Positions 10,470 through 22,570 of a stretch of 64,000 nt of DNA are shown here, piece by piece. Position 1 is the first letter of the stretch. Each line of letters starts with the position of its first letter. A model generated the notes under the pieces. The model was not told the origin of the DNA. It searched no databases and saw only the letters and a list, made by a program, of their open reading frames with translations. The DNA comes from Chenopodium formosanum (lineage: Eukaryota; Streptophyta; Magnoliopsida; Caryophyllales; Amaranthaceae). The stretch is taken from the NCBI GenBank assembly GCA_024500155.1, contig CM044868.1:33777665-33841664 (forward strand), given 5' to 3'. The position numbers were made by a program, and so were the translations under genes.

Positions 10470-11160
10470 AACGACAATATTTCCAAATATGGATTGTCGC
10501 GCATTCTTATTAAACGACAATATTTCCAAAAATTGGATTGTCATCCCTGGCAAGGTTTCCAAGCGTGGACTGTCGTGCTCTTTCTTTGTTTGGCAAGTTT
10601 TTCCAAGTTCGGATTGTCATACATTTATACATCGCTGGCAAGTTTTCCGAAATTGGATTGTCATACACCCAGTTCCCTATAGCAAAATTTTCCAAAGGAT
10701 TGTCGTTGGTCTCTACTGATCATAAATATCGGCAAAAGTTTGTCAACGTGGATTGTCATTCATTTCAGTAAGTGGCAAATTTTCCCGAAGTGGATTGTCG
10801 GTCGACTCTTTTTTGCAAATGTTCCAAGACGCGGATTGTCAATAGTGGCAATATTTTCCCAAAAGGATTGTCGCATAGCGTTAGCAAATTTCCAAGGTGG
10901 ATTGCTTTCGAGAGTTATATTCCAAGATGTGGATTGTCGATCGTAGCAAAGTTCTTATGAAAGGTTGTTACAAAGCATTGGCAACTTTTCCAAAAATTGG
11001 ATTTTGGCAAATTTTCCGAGGTACGGATTGTCGCTTTATCGTGACAACATTTCCAAGGATGGATTGTTACGTGGCATTGACAACTTTCCCTAAATCGGAT
11101 TGCCATACATCATACAAGAGTTGTGTTGGCAACTATTCCCAAAGAAAAGAGGATTGTCAT
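10470..11160 (+). repeat. Amplified GGATTGTC tandem array
   Basis: About 17 degenerate units spaced 31-67 bases apart, each with a TTTTCC-like word followed by GGATTGTC. Core positions include 10492, 10535, 10612, 10656, 10699, 10751, 10793, 10834, 10865, 10932, 11026 and 11152. Two units contain the inverted pair CGACAAT...ATTGTCG. Amplified tandem repeats in the 3' part of an element are known from the Tat-related Retand family of Silene. The many small open frames here are produced by the repeat and are not genes. Confidence 0.75.
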
Positions 11161-11348
11161 CACAGCAAAAGCACCGACATACTAGTTCACGAGTAGCAAA
11201 GCGCCGATGTACCGGCATAGCAAAAGCAGTGATCTTTTCGAAGACTATCACAGCGGAAAAAGAAGCTCTTTGTTCAAGAGAAGAGTGAACATCAAAGCAG
11301 CAAGACATCATTCCCTAGCTTGCGGAGAGTTGTCACAAACAACTGAGT

Positions 11349-11520
11349 ATTGTTTCAAGAGAAGCAATCTTCGATATTATTCCCTTGGACGCGGAATATT
11401 ATCAATGCGGATGGAGATTGTTTCAAGAGAAGAAATCTTCGATAGTATTCCCTAGGATGTGGAATATTATCATAGCAAAGGAGGATAGTTTCAGGCGAAG
11501 CAATCTTCTAATTTGGAAGC
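11349..11520 (+). repeat. 68-bp tandem repeat, about 2.5 copies
   Basis: Units start at 11349, 11417 and 11485 with ATTGTTTCAAGAGAAG or variants, followed by CAATCTTCGATA, TATTCCC and GGAATATTATCA. The period is 68 bases and the third copy is partial. It follows the GGATTGTC array in the same 3' untranslated region. Confidence 0.7.
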
Positions 11521-11782
11521 AGTTACGGGCGTAGCAGTTTTCAAGCGGGATGGCATTCTCTAGCTTGCAAGATGTCATCAAAACGATCGGTTACTTTCAG
11601 AGACGTGTGCTCGACAGTGCAAGATACGCGTTTCTTAACTCTTTTATCTGCTTAACTAATGCTAGTTTTGCAGGTATCGGTGTTATAAGATTGATTTAGG
11701 ATCGCAGAACGTTCAAAATCATTCTCCGTTCCTATCGATACTTTGACTTTTGTTTTCGAAACATGCGTTTCTCAAAACTCAG

Positions 11783-11798
11783 TCAAAGTGGGGGCTTC
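11783..11798 (+). other. Polypurine tract
   Basis: CAAAGTGGGGGCTTC ends directly at the TG of the 3' LTR, as expected for the plus-strand primer. The inverted equivalent GAAGCCCCCACTTTG begins at 63741 beside the LTR of the element at the right edge. Confidence 0.8.
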
Positions 11799-13795
11799 TG
11801 TAGACACCCATTTGTGTCTCCCCAAAACCAAACCCAGTGATGAGTACCTTTCACGTCGAATAATAATCGAATGAAACGAAAGTGTGGAAAGGTCTAGTGT
11901 CGCGGAAAGTTTTTATTTCTTTTCTCTTCTCTCTGTTTTAGAAAACTTTATTTTTAAGAAAACATCCAATCCAGTTTGGTTGGTCCATGATATGGGTCCA
12001 ATAATAGTGTAGTTGGATGGGGCTTGCAAAGACCTTTCTAACAATATATTATAAGCCCAATTCCGATGAATATTGAGGAAGTTATGGCCAAATTACTAAA
12101 CTGGGCCCGGTTTGAGCTTTATTTGCAGCCCAATGATCTCGGGGAGGGCCTAATATGATTTATCATTCCTAATGCAATTAGGAATGGTTTTACTCTTCTA
12201 GAATCTTCTAGAACGTTCTTTTCGTTCCTAATTCAATTAGCATTGATAAGTTGACTTTGTTGATTTTTCAGAGTTTTAATCAAAATCAAATAGCATTTTC
12301 GAAGAAATTATATTATTTTATCCTCCAGTACGGTAAACTTATTGTATTTTCAAAAACGCGTTAAAATCAAGACTGGCGTCCAACCCCAGGCCTTGGCGCC
12401 TGGAACCAGGCTTGGCGCCAGGCGCTAGCCACTGGTGCCTGGCGTCAGCTAGCCAGGGTTGGCGCCAACCTTGTTTCCTGAGCGCCGGACTCTGTTTTGT
12501 TAAATTATCTTTTTTGGCTGATTTTCTCTATAAATATCGTATCAAAAACTCCGTTTTCATTCACGGATTCTCATCAACAATTAGTTTTAATTAGCTTTCA
12601 TCAACAATCATTAATTCTTTAGCATTTTTTCATTCATCTCTTTCTTACCTTGTTTTTCATACAAAATTCCGCATTCACGAGATCTAAATACACCTAGCCA
12701 TCTTCGAAGTTGCCTTCGCCCTAGACGTGAAAGGTTTTCATATCTGAGGGTTTGGTCCCAAATCTCTCTTTCAATTATTTAATTTAATTGTTTGATTATT
12801 ATTTTCCTTGAAGTTACTAACGTGTGTATTTTGTTATTAGAAAGAGGTACGAAGCATCAAAGTAAGTGCTTTAATGATATTATGATGTAGAAATCATGTT
12901 TATATTGTTATTATGATATTACTAGTATCATGTTTAGGGAAAAGGTTATAATATCAAATATGCTTATTATGATTCCTGCGATGCTTCCTATGTTCTTCCT
13001 AATATTTATGATTGTTAGTATCATGTTAGGGTTAAAGATTTTATTTTTATTGCTTAGTGACATGCTAGGGTTTATTATTAATCTTGTTAGTATCATGCCT
13101 AGGATCTTGCTTTTATGCTTTAACATGAATATTATTATAATTATGATTATTATGATTATTATTAACTATGATTGTTATTATTATGATATTCGTTATTATT
13201 CATGGTCATTATAATTTTTTTTATAATAATGGCTCATGATTATTTATTATTTATGATTATTATTGTTGCTTGATATTATATTTGTTATTGCTTGATCACC
13301 TTTATGCATGCTTAAAGGGAATTTGTACTTGTAATCATGCTTAATAAGATAATTAATAATCTTGTTTGGGTTAATGTGATTATAATTTCAAATGATCGCC
13401 AATAATAGTTTGTTTGTGCATTAATATTCAACCAACATAGATTAAACAGGTTTAGGGTTAAATTTATTGCTTGCTTGTTAATCTAAAAGCGCACATGAAT
13501 ACGATCAGAATAAAGTAGAGGCCTATTATTAGGGCAGGTTCAATCTCTTTTAGGTTGGATTTGTACCTTCATCCCCGAACCCTTAATTGGTTCATGACCT
13601 TATGGAGTTGACGATCTCTTGGATCGTTAAGGGGTGTAACCTTCACCTCGTGAACGGTTTACAAGTTCCTAAAAAAACTTGTTGGCGACTCTTTTGCTCT
13701 ATCTTCTTCCCCTTTGGACGCCACCGTACCTTAGTGTATGATCATAGTGGGGTTCAAGCTAGTGGGATTTCAAAGGCTTGAAATTATTCCCTACA
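11799..13795 (+). repeat. 3' LTR of the gag-only Tat-like element
   Basis: 1,997 bp, TGTAG...CTACA, matching 3593-5575 with small differences. Its GGCGCC island (12372-12485) is ~20 bases longer than in the 5' LTR, showing that the island changes length faster than its flanks. TATA box at 12529-12536. Confidence 0.9.
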
Positions 13796-16641
13796 GGGAG
13801 CTAACTGTTTGTTTCATCACAATGAACTTTTACCCAAAGACAATATACATGTCTTTTTGTAAGCATTCAAGTTAGACCATGGGCATTACCTCCACAACCT
13901 AATTGAGAACATAGTGTTTGTTGCTCTAAGTGGTGTCTTTATGGAAAGTAACACGCTTTCAAAACGACAAGTGGGAGGAAAATGAACTCGATGACCATCG
14001 AGCTTAGCAACAAACTAGAACTGAGAATCTCGGAAGACCTTAAAAGGGCTTCATGAGAATACTTGATCAAGAATACTCAAAAGGACTTTAAAAGTGCCTT
14101 AAAAGAGAATTCTTTTCTCACAAAACTTTTGAAAAGTTGGAGTTATATCAAGAATATCAAAGGGCTTTGGAAGCGCTTTGAAACTTAGTGTTTGATGAAA
14201 TAACCCTGTATAGGTATAGAATTCACCAAAGGCTTGGATTGAATCATATAAATTTCTATTAAATTAGAAATAAACCTAAGACTTACAAGCATACTCTTTA
14301 CTATTAGATAGTAAAGGAATAATGTCTTGTAAGATAGCTACGACAAATCCAAATTCTGACTAACGGTTAGAGGCCATAAAAATCCGAGATAGACTCCATG
14401 TTTGATAATCATGTTTGAAACTTTATTAATTTTTATAAAGGGTGAAAGACCCATCGATTGCAAATAAGTTTTCAAGGAGAAAATTTACAAATGTGGAAAT
14501 GTATATGTATACATAGCTAGATTTGATGAAAAGGATACAATTAAATTCACGGAGTTGATTTTTATAAAAACCTATTCACCAATTGAAATACTTAAGTCTT
14601 TTCGTGATTGATCTAGCAAAATTGCACATATGAAATATGGAAAAATAGATACCAAAACCGCCTTCCCAAAACAGGATTTTGGAAGTGACTATGGAATAGT
14701 CTAAGGGTTTTGAAAATCTAAGTAATGCTAGATTTGAAAGCAAGCTCAAGGAATCCGTTATGGGATTTGAGGAAGCATTGCATATAGGAATTGGAACGTG
14801 TTTTCTCATGAATGGAGAAACATAGAAATTCTTATGAATAAGAAGTTTAGTGGGAGCAAAAGTGAATTATATAAAGGTCTAATAAGAAGTCTACGAACTC
14901 TGTTGTGAAATAACTATCAAATGATAAATTCTTAGATTTGAAAGTATTTTTGACAATGGACCAAACAAAACACGATACTTAGTACGTATTGGGTATTAAG
15001 TTCTATTGTATAGACTTGATAAAATGTTTGAACGTGTAAAGGAGTTTACCGTGTTAAACATGAATTGAACGACTTTCGACCCATATGAATAAAACTAAGT
15101 AATGTTTGAACTAAGTATAAGTTAGGCTAAATACTAAGTGTTTAGCAAACTGTTTAGCAAAGACTCAGTGAAACTTAATGAGCTAAAATGACAAATTGAT
15201 GGAATAAGATTGAGAATTACTCTGCAATTTAATCCATCATGTACGTTGTGATATGGAATCGTCGCAGGACTTACTTTCTTAGAGCATGTAAAGTATGTAT
15301 GAAGCACCAATCAACCTGAATCTATGTATTAGATCGGTAGATTATGGCCAAGAACATCCAAAGTACTTGGATAAGTAACAGGATGAGTTCTTTACTTGAG
15401 GAAACAAATACAATTTGAGAATTGATGTTGCAAGCACAAGACTTAAAAAGGATTAGATCCTTAACAAGGAAGTCGTTTATAACCACGAGCAAACAATAAG
15501 TCGTGGCTTGAGAATGGTAACATGGATGTGGATCCATGTGTAATGTGTAGGAATTTAAGGAAACTTTCCATGTTCATAAGTGATTAGGGCATCCCAAATC
15601 AATATGAGCCGTTTGGAATGAAACCTAAGAAAAGCATCATCAGGAAATTTACTAAAATATATGTTGAGAGTATTGTTGCCTTAATGGAGATAATAAAGAA
15701 GATGTTCTATGGAAAGGTCGTTGATGAACGTTAATTATTGTAGGTCGTCAAGTTAAAGGTCTCAATTATGAAAATGAGTTGGAGCCATCACTTGGACAAT
15801 AAATCCTAAATCACATATAATCCATGACACTATTTTATCATATTATTTTTAAAGTGATCAATAATGAAGATGCTAAGATTAGCAAAGTAGTTATAACTAA
15901 ACCTAGGCAATAAGTGAACGATAATATTCACAATTGCATGAAAGAAATCAAGCATATTAGATATGGATGTGATTTCTATAAATGTTTTATTAAGAGTGAT
16001 ACTCTTAAAACATTCGGAAAAATCATTTATCATAAGATAAACCCTTCAGGTTTTGGAGTAATTTAAAATTTCATGCAATTTTATTACTCCGTTTGCTATT
16101 TAATTGTGGTTTAGGATTAAATAATGAGTCCATTTGATCCTTGGAACATTCAAAATAGGGTATCCAGACCAGTCTTGGTAAGGAAACACCTATCAAGGGA
16201 ACGTTTAATATTATAATAAAAAATTATCCCTAATCGAGGTCATTAAAACGATGGACGATTAATGACCAATTGAGATTACTTTGTAGTCTGATTTATAGCA
16301 CTGTTTCTTGTGCTACGAGGACATGATTGTCATAAATCATTTGCACACAGGTATTGGTTTAGAACCATACTGGATCGACCTATGAGAATACTTTAAGAGA
16401 TTAAAAAATCGTCATAAGTATACTTCTCATTATGGCTATTGGAACCTATTTCCTTGACCATGAGTATTGTGACTTCTCTTGTTAGAGTACTAGTTCGCTT
16501 TGATGTTGTGAAACGGCTACCGTAATAGGATATTATAACGGGAACACTCGGGCGGCTAGGTCCTCTCAGTAAGAGGAGCTACATTACAAGACTGGGAATG
16601 TCCCCCTACTAGACTAGAGAAGATGTCTTTGTTGTATACAA
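13796..16641 (+). mobile_element. Non-coding copia derivative, copy A, fragment 3
   Basis: Resumes at GGGAGCTAACTG, directly continuing 3592. It matches 29598-32510 of copy B at around 90% by eye in the first 200 bases. It also aligns weakly to the coding copia pol: 13900-13985 to 22530-22615 (GACAAGTGGGAGGAAAAT shared), 14640-14720 to the reverse transcriptase at 23168-23250, and 16050-16600 to the 3' untranslated region at 24490-25080. Frames are closed everywhere, so no protein is made. It is interrupted at 16642. Confidence 0.75.
16637..16641. repeat. Target-site duplication TACAA, left copy
   Basis: TACAA at 16637-16641 is repeated at 26461-26465, exactly outside the LTRs of the copia element. 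The intact sequence at 25073-25085 (TTTACAAGGCCTCTCG) shows the empty site. Confidence 0.85.
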
Positions 16642-17952
16642 TGAAAGGAATAGTGTCCTTCAAACAAGTGTATTATTCTGATAGCGGGTTCAGAATTATT
16701 AGAAAGCTAATATATTCAGTAAGGTCAAGTGATTGGAATGCCTGGGTGGAGGCCGCTTCCGATCAGTAATATTAATATAAGTAATATTACAGATTAATCT
16801 TGACTGAACCCTTCGGGTCACACCCAAGCAAAATATAGAAACCGACTCGACGAATTAATTCGGAAGAAATTAATTCGTCACCCGAGTGTTAAATATTTAG
16901 ACGTCGATAATTCGAGCTTGGAGCGTCAAAACTGATCGTCGGAAGTCGAGTCAAAAATAATAAAAAGACGAGACGCGCAAAATAATAATAATATTCCCAA
17001 AATACCCCTAGCATCGGAGTGCCCTGAGTATCCGAATGCTAGGAGCAAATATGTCCAAGCATAGGTGGCTAGCAAGCGCACCAAGCCGAGCCTAGCATGG
17101 CTTGTTAGGTGCGTGCAGGCGCACCGTGCTAGCAGCCACGCAAAGCAGTAGCTAGCAGCCGCGTGCACGTGGTGCGTGCAGCAGCTAGCTGCCGCAAGCT
17201 AGGCGTGCTAGCAGCGCACGCACTAGCAGCCACGCTCAGCAGCAAGCCAGCACCAAGTGCATGGCTTGCGCGCACAGCAGCAGCCCGCATCTTGCAGCGG
17301 GGCTGGGCTTGTGGTTGGGCCATAGGGTCGGTCACTATGGGGAAGGTTGAGGAATATGGGAGCAAGTGGTTAAGGACATGTGGCACAAGGAGAGTATTAA
17401 GCGGGGAGCAAGTATGGTCCCCTACTCTCCATGTGGTCCCCACCAACCCATTTCACATGGTAATGACACTTGTAGATTTTTTATTAGTTTGCAATTTTAA
17501 TTTAATTTAGCTTTAAATTAATTAGTGGAATTTTATGATCCCACATTGATGGGATAGAAATTCCCACTCATACTTTTCTGTATAAATATCAACCTTGGGA
17601 TTTGGAGTAAAGTGCTTGAGTGGGAGTTAGAAAGAGCATTCCATATTTTGGGAAAAACTCTTAAACTCCAATAACACTTGGGTTTTGGTCGGACCTTGCT
17701 AACTCCAAGGTAGCGGACCTAAAAAGTCGTGTTCGTCCTATGTGGGTGGATACTGTTGGAGGCACGACATTAGCGGTGCTCAAGGCTTATAAGTAAGAGC
17801 CCGTTTTGAGAGGGCGAAGCTCGCTTCAAGGGTATGATTCGTTCTTCCTTTTCTTGTGCTTATTTATTTATGCTTTATGGTTTTATTAATTACGAGTGGT
17901 TCCTTGGGTCGGGGTTGTTTCCGCGGTGAGTCAGACTCACCAAACCCCAACA
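16642..17952 (+). repeat. 5' LTR of the copia element
   Basis: Begins TGAAAGGAAT and ends CCCCAACA. It contains a GC-rich island of GCTAGC, GCAGC and CACGCA words at 17080-17310 and a TATA box TATAAATA at 17581-17588. Open frames on both strands at 16926-17510 are by-products of the island. Confidence 0.88.
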
Positions 17953-17970
17953 GCGGTATCGGAGCCCTGC
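17953..17970 (+). other. Primer-binding site, initiator tRNA-Met type, mutated
   Basis: GCGGTATCGGAGCCC follows the LTR directly. The usual plant copia site is TGGTATCAGAGC, so two positions have changed. Its place immediately after the LTR supports the identification. Confidence 0.75.
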
Positions 17971-20508
17971 TCGTTTATTTTTATAATCATGTTTTTCAAG
18001 GTTTATTTTTGCTTATTTTTCTGGTTTAAGTTGCTAATTAGGTTAGTAGCTCGGTGTTATTTATTTTAATCCAGTTTTTAATGTCGAATTTGGCCCAAAA
18101 CCCAGATTTTTGTCCAAAAATAGTGAATTTTGGGTGGAAAAGATGTTTTGGAAAGTATTTAACCCCAACGGGGCTGTGAGTTTAGCCAAATTCTGACCAG
18201 AAATGCCTTTTTCGAGTGATTTTTCGTTTTTGACGAAAAGTTTTAAGTCTTTTCTAACCTTGAAATTAAAGGCATAACTTGTTGATTATGTGGTTGATTA
18301 TTTGCATTATTTTCTGCATTTTAAGTCCCCTTAAAGCACACTTACTTGGTAGTATTTGATGCTTAAAGGTTGATTTATTTTCAAATAATTGCAAACTAAT
18401 TGCTTTTTAGTGTGAAAATTTTTGTTTTGAGGCTTCCTAAGTGTTAAAGATTCAATCTTTATTTGTGATAAGTGATTGAAACTTTAAAAACCACTAAATT
18501 CCATGTTATTTTGTGTTAAACTTTGTTGTTTTAATCATTTAGAGTTGATTGGAAACATAAAGTTTCAATTTTTGTGATAGAAATTTGGTTATCTTCATGT
18601 TGGAAGATATAATTTTCAAGGATTCACAAAATTTAGATGTTGGAATTTTCATTTGAACAATAGAGTTTGTTAAATTCTCAAGTTTAATTTAAATTGATTA
18701 AATTAAAATTGAGAAATTGCCTCAACTTTGTTATTGCACCAAGCTAAACCAATTTAATTAAGAATGGTTCTTGGAATTATTTTGGTTATTTGCACTTTGA
18801 AATTTTATTAAGTTAGACTTGTTTAAAATTTTTATTTTTTGCTCATTAAGTTAGTTCTAAAATTAATTTAGAATTAATTAATTAAGTCTCGCGAAATGGG
18901 ATCAAATCCCGAGGCCATGGCACGCAAAACGAGGCAAAGAACCACCCTTGACTAGCCGGGCTGCATAGCAGCCCGCATGTGGCTGCCAAGGTGGTTGCCC
19001 CGCCTTGCGTGGAGCCATACGCGCGGCAGCAGCACACGGCCGCAGCAGCCACGCACCAGCAGCCATGGTTGTGCGTGCGGCAGTGGCAGCAGCCCATGGC
19101 TGCTTGCTGCGGGCCGTGTGTGCAGAGTTTTTTGTGTGTGCATATGCTTGGTGCGGTGAGGTGAATAGCCGTAGTATGCTTGGTTTGCATGAGCCGCAAT
19201 TATTCAAGTTTCCTTGCCAAAACGCATAAAGCGAAAGCCACTTGAAATGCGGTTGACTTAATATTGCTTATTTTGCCGTTTTATTTATTTTAATTAATTT
19301 TGTTTATTTTAATTAAAATTTTGGGAGGCTAGGCCTCGGTTTTTAGCGGCATTGGCAAAATTTTATTTTGACAAGTTTGGGTGCTACCTACTTAATTAAT
19401 TAGATTAATTAAGGGAAACGCATAATTTAGTGGGAGCTTCAATTGATTAATAACTTCAAATAACATAATCGGTTAAACAACTTTGACTAGTTTTAATTAG
19501 GCGTGTTAATCGGTTTTACCACCTAGATTAGTTACTAGTGCGCGCGTTGTTTAAATGCATTTTACTTATGTGATATTGTAAATTGCATGGGCCATTCACA
19601 AATAGTGAATGGATGAATGGAATATATATTCTCTCTCACAGGTTTTATGAAATGGCAACTAGTGGGACCTGATTAGGATAGAAAATACGAACTACGTGCC
19701 GTTATGTATTTTTGTAAATCTAAATACAGTCTACGCACCGTTAAGTATTTTTGTACCTTAATGTTTAGATTATTCCTAGTTTTAGACATTAGTATTTGCA
19801 TAGTTTGGTTTAGTCTTGAAGACGGCGTATCTTGGAAGACAAAGCCTTGAATTGCTAATGATGACCTTATGAAGATTTGAAGACAAAGACAATATGCATC
19901 TATAATTTCACTTTATATTTTATGCTTATATACATGTGAATTATTCGTTAAATGCATGTTTAGGTTTTTTTTATGTTGCGTTGATTAGTTAAGTTCACTT
20001 AAATCAACCAACATAGAAATCCTAGGTCCCTAATAATATTGAGTTAAACTTGCTTTTCAAAAACAACACTTACCAACCGAACGAGGGTGATGGTAGGCTA
20101 CGCCAAAGCGAGGGCCATCACTTCTCCAAGGCTCATAAGGCACACCGGGTGTGCACGTTTGGTTTTGGTTTAACTCATCGGTATGAGTGAGGAGTCCTCA
20201 CATACCGTGGAAAAAGAGATACATCGTCAAAGATGCATTAGATGCGACATTTGTCTAACCAAGATTGGCTTAGAGCCATTAGCAAGGCAATGCTTACCCT
20301 AGAAGATTGAGTGTTAAGACAAGCCAAAGCATGCTCAACCACTCTTTGTTTCTTCGGATCTTGGAATCGCCTTATTTTCACAAAATAGGGACAATTTTAC
20401 GTGTAAATAAGACGTTAAATAAGTATTGAAAATTTGCATGAATAAAATTCAATCTTATATAAGTAATTTTGAATGGTTTTTCATTAAAATTCTTTTAATT
20501 ATAGAATC
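17971..20508 (+). other. Untranslated leader of the copia element
   Basis: About 2.5 kb without a convincing gene. A GC-rich block at 18950-19135 (GGCAGCAGC, CACGCACC) produces six overlapping false ORFs on both strands. From 20080 to 20440 the sequence is conserved with copy B (27799-28165), including GCACACCGGGTGTGCA, a palindrome-containing stretch, so this part of the leader may be functional in the family. Confidence 0.65.
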
Positions 20509-21384
20509 ATGTCTTCAACTAATGACAACGATCTTATGTACCCGGAACTTCTCGAAAAGTTACCATTTTTGCTCAATTTGGTTAACTTTAAGGAATGGGA
20601 AGATGAACTCCGAAAGACACTCAGAAATTGCTACCTAGAGCATATCTTGGACACTCCGATCCCCAGCTTCTACTCGAAAGGGATCATGAGTGATGAAGCA
20701 CATGAAGAATGGAGCATAGATTGCAAGAGAGTTTCGAAACTCATGGCAAACACCATCCCAGTTCAATGGAAGAAGATTTTCTCCGGCTATTTTCCAAAAA
20801 TGATGCTCAAAGCTCTTGAGGATGTAGTCAATTTGAGGGTCACCAAAAGTGCTAGGGGCAATTATGATGGTCACGTGGAGGATGTGACTAGGTCACTCTC
20901 CAAAATGAGGATCAAGCCACCGCAATATGGTTGTCTCTCAAAAGAAAGACAAGAGGTGTGGGGAAAAGTCTACAATACGAGACTTAGGCCCGGAACGCCA
21001 CTTCAAGCTCATGTAATTAACATGACAAGGCTATTCAACCATCTGGAGCTAATTGGCAAACCAATGGAAGACGATCAAGTGACTCCCATGCTTCTTAGCT
21101 CTCTTCACTCGGGATATGTGGGGCTTAAAATGCGTCTCACCGCCAATAGGGATACACTGTCCTTAAGGGAAGTCATCCAAGAGCTCCAAAAGACCTATTC
21201 TTGCAAGAAGGCTAACTTTGCCCTTAGACCAAGGAAGAAGGAGTTCAAAGACAAGAGGAAGATGCGCTGCTTCTATTAACGTAACCCAAGACACTACAAA
21301 AGAGAATGAAGCAAGTATCTGGATGATGAGGCGAAAGGAAAAGTAACGTCAACCTCAGGTATCATCTTAAACACTTGAATATAA
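20509..21384 (+). pseudogene. copia gag with broken zinc knuckle
   Basis: Starts ATG-TCT-TCA at 20509 and is open for 256 codons. It is typical copia Gag: LLEKLPFLLNLVNFKEWEDEL near the start and a core with RLFNHLELIGKPMEDDQV at ~175-195. A basic tail (RPRKKEFKDKRKMRC) leads into the nucleocapsid. The CCHC knuckle would read C-x2-C-x4-H-x4-C (CFY-x-RNPRHYKRE-x), but the second cysteine codon is TAA (21277) and the fourth is TGA, so the product would lack its RNA-binding motif. Beyond that the frame remains readable to about 21360. The role in life was packaging of element RNA into cytoplasmic particles. Confidence 0.85.
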
Positions 21385-21665
21385 GCAATTTTAAAAGGTA
21401 TTAGATACCGGAAAATTGACTCACAATACACTCCTTTTTTCAGGAACCAAGTGAGCGGTGCTTTTTCATGTGGAAATGAGTACACAAGTAGGATGAAGGT
21501 GATCTATCCAAGAAAACTTGTAATCTCATGTTTTGTCTAAAGAAGTATAACTTATTTAGTTTTATGCACCATACTTTTGATGTATTTTCGACTTTGGACA
21601 TCGTTTTCATCAACCAAGACTTTTGTTTTGATGTCTTGAATATATTTATGGAATGACACTTTCAC
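21385..21665 (+). pseudogene. copia protease remnant
   Basis: A short stretch at 21398-21427 reads VLDTGKLTHN, which fits the D-T-G active site of the copia aspartic protease. The rest is AT-rich and out of frame, so the domain is only just recognisable. It lies in the expected place between gag and integrase. Confidence 0.5.
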
Positions 21666-22570
21666 GTGTTTTTAGACAAAATGTTTGATACCAATGCAAA
21701 GAAAGCTAAGACTACACCGTCTAGTCAAACTTACTTGTGGCACTGTCGTCTTGGCCACATTAACATCAAACGCATCAAGAAGCTTCTTCAAGAAGGTATT
21801 CTTGACTCATTTGATTTAGAATCCTTTGAGAATTGCGAAGGATGTTTATTAGGTAAGATGATAAAGAAACCATTCTCAAAGTTAGGAGAAAGGGCCGGTG
21901 ACTTGTTGGGACTAATACACACCGATGTATGTGGGCCAATGAGTATACCCGCAAGGAGTGGTTATCGGTATTTCATAACCTTCACGGACGACTATTGTAG
22001 ATATGGTTATGTCTATCTAATGTCGCATAAATTTGAATCGTTTGATAAATTCAAGGAATTTTAGAACAAATTTGAAAACCAACTCGACAAGAAAATCAAA
22101 GCGCTTCGATCGGATCGAGGTGACGAATATTTGAGCCAAGAATTCGATGACCATCTGAAAGAACATGGAATACTTTAAGAGTTGACACCTCCGGGAACTC
22201 CTTAATGGAATGGAGTATCTTAAAGGAGGAATCAAACCCTGTTAGACATGGTCTGATCGACTATGGGTCTTAGTAAACTTCCAATCTCCTTCTGGGGACA
22301 TGCACTTTTAACTGCGGCACTTACAATGAATCGTGCTCTGTTAAAGGCAATGAAAAAGACTCCATATGATTTATGGACAAATAAACCTCCAAGGTTGTCT
22401 TTTCGCAAGATTTGGGGATGCGAAGCATATGTCAAGAAACTCATTTCTAACAAACTTCATCCAAAATCTTACAACGTTTACTTTGTGGTTATCCAAAAGA
22501 AACCGAAGGGTATTACTTCTACAACAAATTCGAGAACAAAGTGTTTGTTGCTCGTGATGATGTCTTTTTA
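21666..22570 (+). pseudogene. copia integrase, decayed
   Basis: The gag-pre-integrase zinc region is clear (YLWHCRLGHINIKRIKKLL, then FENCEGCLLGK). It is followed by the catalytic core, with the first Asp in LIHTDVCGPM and the second in IKALRSDRGDEYLSQ. The third catalytic residue, the Glu of the usual NGVSERRN motif, is replaced by a TAA stop near 22221. Further stops lie at 22062, near 22178 and near 22205, and the frame is lost after ~22255. The C-terminal part resumes at 22263 (FWGHALLTAALTMNRALLKAM) and runs to about 22570. Integrase inserts the DNA copy into the host chromosome; this copy cannot. Confidence 0.85.

Larger units (their letters stand above)
3593..13795 (+). mobile_element. 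Gag-only Tat-like Ty3/gypsy element, non-autonomous
   Basis: A 10.2 kb element with two LTRs (1,983 and 1,997 bp) that share the ends TGTAG...CTACA and differ by roughly 5% over the first 180 bases by eye. It has a primer site at 5581, a gag remnant at 7269-8387, a polypurine tract at 11783 and flanks GGGAT/GGGAG (one mismatch to the empty site GGGAG seen at 29599). No protease, reverse transcriptase, RNase H or integrase is found between gag and the 3' LTR, so the element would need enzymes from a relative. Its 3' region shares a conserved motif with the end of the Tat pol at 59782, and its LTR family recurs at 45675 and 61878. Confidence 0.88.

Noticed and set aside
10470..11160. CRISPR-like array
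   Set aside because: Units are degenerate, spacing is irregular, there are no cas genes and the DNA is plant; it is an element-internal tandem repeat.
16926..17510. ORFs on both strands rich in Ala, Arg and Cys
   Set aside because: They are translations of the GC-rich island of the copia LTR, repeated with changes at 25546-26147.
18882..19229. Six overlapping ORFs, both strands
   Set aside because: GC-rich block in the copia leader; no family features and no conservation of frame.
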